From Alphaproteobacteria bacterium (GTDB lineage Bacteria > Pseudomonadota > Alphaproteobacteria > UBA2966), in the NCBI GenBank assembly GCA_021296255.1, contig JAGWAU010000047.1, positions 1 through 49,125 on the forward strand: 49,125 nucleotides of DNA, in the 5' to 3' direction. The notes beneath the pieces were generated by a model. That model worked only from the letters and a program-made list of their open reading frames with translations. It was not told where the DNA came from and did no database searches. A program made the position numbers and the translations under genes. This document shows, one piece after another, positions 42,522 to 49,125 of this stretch; the stretch's first letter is position 1; each line of letters opens with the position of its first letter.

Positions 42522-43456
42522 GAGACCTTCGGGGGTTCCATCTTTTCGAACGCCGGCAGCACGTCCTTGGCCAGACGGTCGAGGTGCGCGCGCCGGTCGT
42601 CGGGGGGCATGATCGGAGCGAGGATGAAATAGTTCACGCCCGCTTCCACGTACTTGGAGAGATAGTCGATGACACGTTCGGGTGGGCCGTAGGCGCAGTA
42701 CTTGTCGACAAGTTCTCCAAAATCCTGATCATAGCGGTAGGAAAGCTCCTTGACCCCCCACTTTCGCGCTTCCTCTATATCGTCATAGAGGCTGACGTAG
42801 ATGAAGCACGCCCACGCGTAGTCGTCGGGAAGCACGCGGCCGTAACTGCCCGCGTATTCGACGACCCGGTCGAACGAGATCTTGCAGCGGTCCGCCGTGT
42901 ACATGTACGGATGCCAACCATCGCCGATTCGCGCTGCCCGTTTCATGGGGCCGTCCTGCCGCCCCGAGACCCAGATCGGGATACCGCCCGGTCGAACCGG
43001 AGTCGGATGCATGTCGACATCCTTCAGATGGAAGATCTTGCCGTCGTAATCGAAGCGCTCTCCGGTCCAGTATTTCTTCATGATCTCTATGGCTTCGGTC
43101 GCACGTTGACCCCGCTCCTTCATCGGGATTTCGCAGCCCGCGAATTCGCGCGGGTAGTCGCCACCGACACCGATCGTCATCAGGACGCGCCCATCCGATT
43201 GGACATCGAGACAAGAGAACTGTTTGGCCACCATCGTCGGATGTCGCAGGGGCAACAAGAGCGTTGCGGGTCCGACCTTGATGCGAGAGGTGAGCGCTGC
43301 CGCCCGGGTCAGTGTCGTTACCGCTTCGAAAATGGGCCGATGGTAAACGATATGTTCACCCGTCCAGAATGAATCGTAACCGGATTCCTCGACGGCGCGG
43401 ATGTCATCCGCGCTCCACAGGTCACCGCCACATGTGACGCCGAACTTGGCTGGCAT
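42518..43456 (-). CDS. LLM class flavin-dependent oxidoreductase (luciferase-like)
   Basis: TIM-barrel flavoprotein of 312 residues in the bacterial luciferase-like group, which includes F420-dependent reductases and FMNH2-dependent monooxygenases. Typical parts are AVEESGYDSFWTGEHIVY (about residues 22-39), LTSRIKVGPATLLLPLRHP (about 55-73), MTIGVGGDYPREF and PIWVSGRQDGPMKRAARIGDGWHPY (about 160-184). The cofactor cannot be told from sequence alone; FMN or F420 are both possible. It overlaps the AMP-forming ligase start by 4 bases (ATGA) and follows the enolase-superfamily gene by 54 bases. Its place in a degradative unit suggests an oxygenation or ring-cleaving step. Confidence 0.9.
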   Translation of the reverse strand: MPAKFGVTCGGDLWSADDIRAVEESGYDSFWTGEHIVYHRPIFEAVTTLTRAAALTSRIKVGPATLLLPLRHPTMVAKQFSCLDVQSDGRVLMTIGVGGDYPREFAGCEIPMKERGQRATEAIEIMKKYWTGERFDYDGKIFHLKDVDMHPTPVRPGGIPIWVSGRQDGPMKRAARIGDGWHPYMYTADRCKISFDRVVEYAGSYGRVLPDDYAWACFIYVSLYDDIEEARKWGVKELSYRYDQDFGELVDKYCAYGPPERVIDYLSKYVEAGVNYFILAPIMPPDDRRAHLDRLAKDVLPAFEKMEPPKVS

Positions 43457-43510
43457 TGGTCCTCCATTTACGACTCGCCGGCGCCTCTCTTGAGGCCTCC
43501 GGTTCGTTGA

Positions 43511-44668
43511 TTATTTGGCTCGATATTTCTCAATCTTGTCGGGGGCGAGTTCGACGCCCAGTCCCGGCCCGTCGGGAACCGTCAAACAACCGTCGGCATA
43601 GGCAAAGGGTTCGGTGATGATGTCGTCGGTATAGAAGACGCCGCCGACCTGGGTCTGTTCCCGACCTTCCAACGTGTTGATGGTGATCACAGCAGGCATC
43701 ACGGTGCCGTCGAGCGCCGCGGCAAGGTGCAAATTTGCCGCATTCCCCACACCCGCCTCAAGCGAGCCGTTGACGTTCATCGGCAGTCCAGCCGCCCGGG
43801 CGATCGCCCCGATCTCCATGGAGCGGAGCAGGCCACTGGCCTTGGTGTAGTAGATCGAGATGATGTCTGCCGCACGGCGGTTCACAATCTCCAGCGCGTC
43901 CTGCGGCGACCAGCATCCTTCGTCGACGATGACGGGGACGTCGACGCCGGCCGCCACCGCCGCCATGGCATCGATTCCCTCGACCGGCTGCTCAATGGCA
44001 CAGATCATCGCCGCGTCCTGCATGGCCCTGACGGCTGCGATCGCCGTCTTGACGCTGCGGTAGCCGCGATTGACGTCGGGATAAAGATGGACGTCGTCTC
44101 CGACGGCTTGGCGGACCGCGCTGAGGACCTCTGTGTCTTTGGCCGGGTCGCCCCCCACCTTGATCTGCATGTAACCCAGGCCGTCGGCGGCGACCTGCGC
44201 CGCCTCGGCCGCGGCGTCTTCCGGTTCCGCGAGACCGACGCTGTGGCAGATCGGAATTTGCTCGCGCATGGCGCCGCCGAGAAGTTGGTAGAGCGGCACG
44301 TTCATGTCTCTGGCGACGATATCCAACAGCGCGGACTCGATCATCGCCTTTGTGTACGGGAATCCCCGGGCGACCTCGTCCATCCGCATGAGTAGAGACC
44401 GCGTCGACCTCGGATCGGCGCCGATCAGGAGAGGCGACAGGACTTCGTCGATCAGGTAGCAGACGATCTGGGGATCTTCGCCGAAATAGCGGCCGTGTTC
44501 TCCGCCCCAGCTGAGGATGGCCGGTGCCTCGCCGAGGCCCGTGATCCCCGTGTCGGTCGTCAGCTTGAGGATGACATATCGGCCGATCGGAACCTCCAGC
44601 GAACGCCAGCCGTAGGCGGACCGCCCCGGCAGTTCGACGATGATGGTCTCGAGTGATTCGACCTTCAT
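43511..44668 (-). CDS. Mandelate racemase / muconate lactonizing enzyme family protein
   Basis: Enolase-superfamily enzyme of 385 residues with an N-terminal capping domain (about residues 1-115) and a TIM barrel. Likely active-site residues are the Lys of MQIKVGG (first Lys of the K-x-K pair replaced by Gln), metal ligands Asp in LYPDVN, Glu in CAIEQPVE and Glu/Asp in VIVDEG, and Lys in YYTKASG on the opposite side. This layout is of the muconate cycloisomerase or dipeptide epimerase-like subgroup and would act on a carboxylate alpha proton. ATG 44668 is preferred because GAAGGG lies 9 bases before it; GTG 44674 would give a GTGA overlap with the hyuB stop. Substrate unknown. Confidence 0.88.
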   Translation of the reverse strand: MKVESLETIIVELPGRSAYGWRSLEVPIGRYVILKLTTDTGITGLGEAPAILSWGGEHGRYFGEDPQIVCYLIDEVLSPLLIGADPRSTRSLLMRMDEVARGFPYTKAMIESALLDIVARDMNVPLYQLLGGAMREQIPICHSVGLAEPEDAAAEAAQVAADGLGYMQIKVGGDPAKDTEVLSAVRQAVGDDVHLYPDVNRGYRSVKTAIAAVRAMQDAAMICAIEQPVEGIDAMAAVAAGVDVPVIVDEGCWSPQDALEIVNRRAADIISIYYTKASGLLRSMEIGAIARAAGLPMNVNGSLEAGVGNAANLHLAAALDGTVMPAVITINTLEGREQTQVGGVFYTDDIITEPFAYADGCLTVPDGPGLGVELAPDKIEKYRAK

Positions 44669-44670
44669 GA

Positions 44671-46344
44671 TCACACACCCTTCAGGCCATAGACGTCTCG
44701 GGCGCTGGCGGCCGAGATCTTTTCTTCCCGCAGATCGCGTTCGACCGAGGCCCGGTCGCGTTCCTTCGGCGGGCCGAAACCGCCGCCGCCCTGCGTTCGC
44801 ATGCTGAAGACGTCGCCATATTTGAACCCATAATCGACGGTTTTGGAGTGGAGTTCTTCGGAATCAGGTCCGTCGGGGTTCATCACCATGCTGCCGGTGG
44901 CGCCTTCCTTGCCCCCGAACAAGCCGAACGGAGCCACTTTGAACTTGTCGAACTGGGTGTTGAGCGATCCGCTCTGGTCGAGGAATTCGATATCCCGCCG
45001 CACACCGAGACCTCCCCGCCGCCGCCCTGCCCCGCCCGTGTCCGGGATGAATTCATAACGCTTGTAGCGGAGCGGATAGGTGGCCTCCACCATTTCAATC
45101 GGGGTGTTCGCCAGATTGTGGATGCCCTGGGAATAGCAATCGAGGCCATCCTTGTTCTTTCGGGCGCCCCAGCCGCCGACTTCGATGTCGAAGAAGATCC
45201 AGCTGTCGCGGCCGTTTCCGCCATCTCCGGCCAGGATGTGCACGTTGGACATGCCGTAGTAGGCTGCCGTGACGCGTTCGGGGATGACCTCCGACAGCGC
45301 CCGCATCAGGGAGTTCACGATGGTATGGGTGATCGCGTTCCGGCCGACGACAGGGGCGGGCGGCAAGGCGTTCACGACAGTGCCCTCGGGTGCGGTGATC
45401 CGGATCGGCTTGTAAACACCGTAGTTGGCGGGGATCGACGGGTCGATGATGGAAAGGATGGCGAAATAGACCGCCGATTCGCATGACGACAGGGTGGCGT
45501 TGATGGGTGAACGGCGCTGGGGATCGGTGCCCGTGAAGGCGATGTGGATCGTTCCGTCCTCGATGGTCACCTTGGTAACGATCTTGATGTGTTCGTCCAC
45601 CACACCGTCGTCGTCCACGAAATACGAAGATTCGTAGGTGCCGCCGGGAATCTCGAGAAGGCGGTCCCGCAGCCGACCTTCCGACGCTTCGATGGCTTCT
45701 TCCAGGCAATCCATGATGGTGTGCACGCCATAGCGTTCGATCAGTTCAAGCACGCCGTCGCGCCCGATTTCGAGAGCCGCCGTCTGGGCCCGGAGGTCGC
45801 CGATGGTCATTGCCGGCTGCCGGATGTTCGCTTCGATCACGGCAAACAGCCGCTCGTTGATTTGACCTTCCTCGAACAGCTTGATGGGGGGAATTCGCAG
45901 CCCTTCCTGAAAGATTTCAACGGCATCCCCGGCATAGCTTCCGGGCCGCATGCCGCCGATATCGAGGTGGTGCCCGAGCGTCCCGCAAATCGCGACGAGC
46001 TCGTTGCCGGCGAACACCGGCAGGAACGTCTGTACGTCCGGAAGGTGCTGGCCGCCTTTGTAGGGATCGTTCGTGATGATGATGTCGCCGGGGCGCCATT
46101 CGTCGACGGGAATCGCCTCATCCAGTGTCGTGCGAAGCGAGCGCGACATCGAATTGAGGTGGATGGGGATGCGACACGATTGCGCGATGATCCTTCCGTT
46201 CAAGTCGAAAACGGCAGTCGAGTAGTCGAGCATCTCTCGGATAACCGTCGAGTACGACGTGCGCAGGATGGTCGCGGCCATCTGCTCCGCAACGCTGACC
46301 AGCGCGTTGTTGACGACTTCGAGGGTTACGGGATCGACGCGCAT
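44671..46344 (-). CDS. hyuB: Hydantoinase B / oxoprolinase family protein (HyuB), locus 2
   Basis: Second HyuB of the window, 557 residues. It starts MRVDPVTLEVVNNALVSVAE, and has ITNDPYKGGQHLPDVQTF (about residues 90-107), GHHLDIGGMRPGSY, and Gly-rich C-terminal stretches DTGGAGRRRGGLG and RTQGGGGFGPPKERD. It is only distantly similar to the locus 1 copy outside these motifs, so the two pairs probably serve different substrates. The ATG at 46344 lies 4 bases after the hyuA stop. Expected role: with HyuA, ATP-driven hydrolysis or carboxylation of an amide, lactam or ketone feeding the acyl-CoA ligases downstream. Confidence 0.92.
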   Translation of the reverse strand: MRVDPVTLEVVNNALVSVAEQMAATILRTSYSTVIREMLDYSTAVFDLNGRIIAQSCRIPIHLNSMSRSLRTTLDEAIPVDEWRPGDIIITNDPYKGGQHLPDVQTFLPVFAGNELVAICGTLGHHLDIGGMRPGSYAGDAVEIFQEGLRIPPIKLFEEGQINERLFAVIEANIRQPAMTIGDLRAQTAALEIGRDGVLELIERYGVHTIMDCLEEAIEASEGRLRDRLLEIPGGTYESSYFVDDDGVVDEHIKIVTKVTIEDGTIHIAFTGTDPQRRSPINATLSSCESAVYFAILSIIDPSIPANYGVYKPIRITAPEGTVVNALPPAPVVGRNAITHTIVNSLMRALSEVIPERVTAAYYGMSNVHILAGDGGNGRDSWIFFDIEVGGWGARKNKDGLDCYSQGIHNLANTPIEMVEATYPLRYKRYEFIPDTGGAGRRRGGLGVRRDIEFLDQSGSLNTQFDKFKVAPFGLFGGKEGATGSMVMNPDGPDSEELHSKTVDYGFKYGDVFSMRTQGGGGFGPPKERDRASVERDLREEKISAASARDVYGLKGV

Positions 46345-46348
46345 CAGA

Positions 46349-48406
46349 TCACTCCCCAATCGCGACCAACAGATTGCCCAGTTCATCGATGCGGGCGCGT
46401 TGGCCCGGATGGATCACCGTCGTGGAGTCCGTCTGTTCGACGATGGCCGGACCTTCGAATCCGCTGCCTGAAGACAGCGACTCCCGGTCGTATACGGCCG
46501 TGTCCACATAGTCGCCTGTCTCATCGAAATACACGGGACGGGTTTCCTTCGGCGCCACGCCGCCGCCACCGCTCGCGGCATGCTTTTGCGGCTCCGGCGC
46601 AGACGTCGAGCCGATCGCGGCAACCCGGCCACTGACGAACTCGACGAGCTTGTCCGGGTGGTGGTGGGCGTACAGTTGCTGATGAAGTTCGTGGAATCTC
46701 CGAATGACATCGGCCGCCGCGTTCTCGTCGAGCGAGCCGGCCGGAACCGGCACGTTCACCTCGTAAGCCTGACCGACGTAACGGAAATCGGCGGAGCGTT
46801 GCAGATCACGCTGCGGTTCCGCAATGCCGTCCCGCTCGAGGGCTTCGTTTGCCTCATGGTCGAGGCCGTCGAACAGCGGATTGAGATTGTCTCCGGAGAT
46901 TTCCTCTCCGCGCAGCACTCTCGTTCGACTGAAATCGTGCCGAATGTCCGACATGACGAGCCCGACCGCCGAGAAGACTCCGGGGTGTTCCGGTATCAGG
47001 ATTTCGGGAATGCCCACGGCTGTCGCCAGCGCGGCAGCGTGCATGGGCCCGGCCCCGCCAAATGCCAAGAGCGTAATATCGCGGGGGTCGTATCCCTTCT
47101 CGGCGGAACTCACCCGAAGGGCACGTTCCATGTTGGCGTTGGCGATGCGGATGATGCCGGCCGCCGCCGCCTCCACCGACATGTCGAGAGGTTTGGCGAT
47201 CTTCTCCGCGATTGCCGTCCGCGCGGCCTCCAGATCGACCGTCATGTCGCCGCCGACAAACCGGTCAGGGTGCATGCGGCCCAATACCAGATTGGCGTCG
47301 GTCACGGTGGGATCCGTGCCGCCGCGCCGGTAGGCGGCAGGGCCGGGATCCGCTCCCGCGCTCTGGGGACCCACGTGCAGGCCGTTCCAGTCGTCGAGCC
47401 AAGCGATGCTTCCGGCGCCGGCGCCGATCGTGTTGATCTCGATCATCGGTACCTTGACGGGTAGCTCGTCGATGCCGCCTTCCGTCGTCATGCGAAGCTT
47501 GCCCTTGTGGATGAGCGAGATATCCGTGCTGGTGCCGCCCATGTCGACGCCGAGCAGATTGGGCTGCCGGGTCGCGGTACCGAGACGTTGCACTGCCAGC
47601 GCGCCCCCTGCGGGACCGGAGGTGATCATGCGGACGGGATAGTCCCGCGCCGCGTTGATAGTGAGTGAGCCTCCGTTCGACTGCATCAGGAGGATGTTGG
47701 CATTCGGCAGTACCGCCTTGATCTTGGGTGTGATGTCTTCGAGGTATTGGGTCACCAGCGGCATGGCGGCCGCATTCAATGCGACCGTGCTCATGCGCTC
47801 AAACTCCCGAATCTCCCGGCAAACCTCGTAAGAGGCGGCGACGTGAACGCCCCGCACACCCTGCCGCAACCAATCGCGCACGAGCGCTTCGTTCACCGGA
47901 TTGACGAAGGAATTGAGGAAGCAGACGGCCACGGCTTGGGAACCGCTGTCGCGAATGACGTCGAAGAGTCCCGATACTTCGTTTTGGTCGGGTTCTTGCA
48001 GGACGTCCCCTTCCGCGTTTACCCGTTCGGCGACGCAGTAGCGTCGCTCGCGGGGGACGACGGGTTCGGGCTTGTCCTGCATCAGGTCATACATATCCGG
48101 CCGGAAATGGCGTCCGATCTCGAGGACGTCCCGGAACCCCTCGGTGGTCAGCAACGCCGTTCGGGGCAGTTTCTTCTCGAGGACCGCGTTGGTCACGATG
48201 GTGGTGCCGTGGACCAGCATGGTGACGTTCCCGGCGTCCACCGCCGCGAGTTCAAGACCGCGCTCGATGGCGTTGATCAGGGCCCCGCCGGGGTCGCTCT
48301 TGCGGCTCGGGACTTTGGCGACGGTGACGCAGCCCGTGTCTTCCTCAAGGACCGTGATGTCGGTGAAGGTGCCGCCGATGTCGATGCCGAGCCTTATCGC
48401 ACCCAT
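46349..48406 (-). CDS. hyuA: Hydantoinase A / oxoprolinase family protein (HyuA), locus 2
   Basis: ATP-binding subunit of 685 residues. Nucleotide-binding motifs are GIDIGGTFTDITVLEE (residues 7-22), LVHGTTIVTNAVLEKK (about 64-79), VDMGGTSTDISLIH (about 286-299), NTIGAGAGSIAW (about 320-331) and FGGAGPMHAAALA (about 447-459). It lies 30 bases after the GntR-type regulator gene and is the first enzyme gene of the second catabolic unit. Compared with the locus 1 copy it keeps all phosphate loops but differs in the central part, in line with separate substrates. Start ATG 48406. Confidence 0.92.
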   Translation of the reverse strand: MGAIRLGIDIGGTFTDITVLEEDTGCVTVAKVPSRKSDPGGALINAIERGLELAAVDAGNVTMLVHGTTIVTNAVLEKKLPRTALLTTEGFRDVLEIGRHFRPDMYDLMQDKPEPVVPRERRYCVAERVNAEGDVLQEPDQNEVSGLFDVIRDSGSQAVAVCFLNSFVNPVNEALVRDWLRQGVRGVHVAASYEVCREIREFERMSTVALNAAAMPLVTQYLEDITPKIKAVLPNANILLMQSNGGSLTINAARDYPVRMITSGPAGGALAVQRLGTATRQPNLLGVDMGGTSTDISLIHKGKLRMTTEGGIDELPVKVPMIEINTIGAGAGSIAWLDDWNGLHVGPQSAGADPGPAAYRRGGTDPTVTDANLVLGRMHPDRFVGGDMTVDLEAARTAIAEKIAKPLDMSVEAAAAGIIRIANANMERALRVSSAEKGYDPRDITLLAFGGAGPMHAAALATAVGIPEILIPEHPGVFSAVGLVMSDIRHDFSRTRVLRGEEISGDNLNPLFDGLDHEANEALERDGIAEPQRDLQRSADFRYVGQAYEVNVPVPAGSLDENAAADVIRRFHELHQQLYAHHHPDKLVEFVSGRVAAIGSTSAPEPQKHAASGGGGVAPKETRPVYFDETGDYVDTAVYDRESLSSGSGFEGPAIVEQTDSTTVIHPGQRARIDELGNLLVAIGE

Positions 48407-48436
48407 GCCCGGCTCCTCACAATCTGGAACATCCAG

Positions 48437-49125
48437 CTACCGCTCTTTCCGTTGACGTTCGGGCGTTTTCCCCGCCCCGGGAGTCGCCTGATGGAACGAC
48501 GCCTCGAAGCGGAATTTGCAGCGATCGATGCGATAGGAGATGACACCTGCCTCGATCGGCTCACCGCCCCGGGAATGCCAGGTATAGGTATTGGCAAGAA
48601 CCAGCGTCCGGGGCGCGACGCCGAGCGCCGCGGAAATCTCACCGGACGCCGAAACGATTTCGCTTTCCCAGTCCACCTGCGCGATACGCGACCCCACGAG
48701 ATCTTCAAGAACCTTGGATGCATCGTGTTCGATCACGCGCTCAGGCTTTAGCCGTTTGGCCACCTCCGGCGGATAGTATCGCCCATCATGGCAAACGATT
48801 CGGTCGTCGACGAGGCGCGTCAGCGACAAATATCCGACCGGACCGTTTGAAGGAAGCCGCAACCGATCGAGAACAAGGTCCGGGGCGGTTGACTTTGGGT
48901 CAAAGGCGAGGACCCGCGTTTCGAAATCTATGCCCTGGCTGGCGAGGTCCTGCTCGAAGCTCTGAAGGGGCGAGAAATGACGTGTGATCTTCGGTGGGCT
49001 GACAGTCGTGCCACTGCCCCGCACCCGGGAGACGAGCCCGCTTTTCTCGAAGAGATCCCGCGCTCCCCGGACCGTGATACGACTGACACCGAACAGTTTC
49101 GCGAGTTGTTGTTCGGTGGGGAGCA
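48437..49125 (-). CDS. GntR family regulator with UTRA ligand domain (partial, runs off the window)
   Basis: The beginning of this gene lies beyond position 49125, so the coordinates are partial. What is visible starts inside the winged helix: LPTEQQLAKLFGVSRITVR, then GARDLFEKSGLVSRVRGSGT, a textbook GntR HTH and wing (encoded at about 49004-49123). The rest (about 180 residues) matches a UTRA/HutC effector domain, ending with a DRCKFRFEASFH strand. HutC-type regulators repress catabolic operons until a pathway intermediate binds. It lies 30 bases upstream of hyuA on the same strand, so it probably controls this operon and itself. A GTG at 49024 could look like a start, but it would cut off the DNA-binding domain. 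Confidence 0.9.
   Translation of the reverse strand, partial: LPTEQQLAKLFGVSRITVRGARDLFEKSGLVSRVRGSGTTVSPPKITRHFSPLQSFEQDLASQGIDFETRVLAFDPKSTAPDLVLDRLRLPSNGPVGYLSLTRLVDDRIVCHDGRYYPPEVAKRLKPERVIEHDASKVLEDLVGSRIAQVDWESEIVSASGEISAALGVAPRTLVLANTYTWHSRGGEPIEAGVISYRIDRCKFRFEASFHQATPGAGKTPERQRKER

Overview
The window is a dense, high-GC (roughly 60 percent or more by eye) proteobacterial chromosome segment given over almost entirely to catabolism and uptake. Tandem Rieske oxygenases, a TRAP transporter, a Liv-type ABC transporter, several xanthine-dehydrogenase-family molybdoenzymes and a 6-hydroxynicotinate-reductase-like protein together suggest an alphaproteobacterium (Rhodospirillales or Hyphomicrobiales-like). 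That placement is inference. I saw no rRNA, tRNA, insertion sequence, CRISPR array or replication origin.

Left part (1-12.3 kb). An internally deleted short-chain-dehydrogenase relic and a 3-hydroxyisobutyrate-dehydrogenase-family gene lie divergent from an RraA-family aldolase. Next are a 4,5-dihydroxyphthalate-decarboxylase-like protein and a DRE-TIM carboxyltransferase-like protein, both on the minus strand. Divergent from these is an operon of four Rieske oxygenase subunits, three of them close tandem paralogues. A TRAP transporter follows, with dctQM on the minus strand and dctP on the plus strand; dctP ends in a clear intrinsic terminator. This part looks like an aromatic-acid uptake and oxygenation module.

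Central part (12.3-38.6 kb, all minus strand). Reading from right to left in the direction of transcription: a three-subunit molybdenum hydroxylase (Mo, FAD, 2Fe-2S), a nicotinamidase, a MarR regulator, a metallo-beta-lactamase-fold protein with a degenerate metal site, an ACMSD-like amidohydrolase and a second Mo-binding large subunit. A strong predicted promoter overlapped by an inverted repeat then starts a second unit: a single-chain FAD/2Fe-2S/Mo hydroxylase, a 6-hydroxynicotinate-reductase-like Fe-S protein, a UPF0280 protein, HyuA and HyuB, a polytopic membrane protein, a Tat-exported Liv-type binding protein, and LivH, LivM, LivG and a frameshifted LivF. The simplest reading is a nicotinamide/nicotinate (or related N-heteroaromatic) pathway: deamidation, hydroxylation next to the ring nitrogen, reduction to a cyclic lactam, then ring opening. 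I see no recognisable enamidase; the ATP-dependent HyuAB pair is the best candidate for opening the lactam.

Right part (38.7-49.1 kb, minus strand). A GntR/UTRA regulator, cut by the window end, heads a second catabolic unit: HyuA, HyuB, an enolase-superfamily enzyme, a luciferase-like flavin monooxygenase, an AMP-forming acyl-CoA ligase split by a frameshift, and an ADP-forming acyl-CoA synthetase. Its substrate cannot be read from the sequence, but the enzymes fit ring or amide opening followed by CoA activation.

Two genes (livF and the AMP-forming ligase) each show what looks like a small out-of-frame deletion at a conserved site. Either both are real lesions or the assembly has errors; raw reads would decide. 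The only gene-free stretch above 300 bases is 15605-16051, which holds hairpins and repeat-like sequence but no gene.
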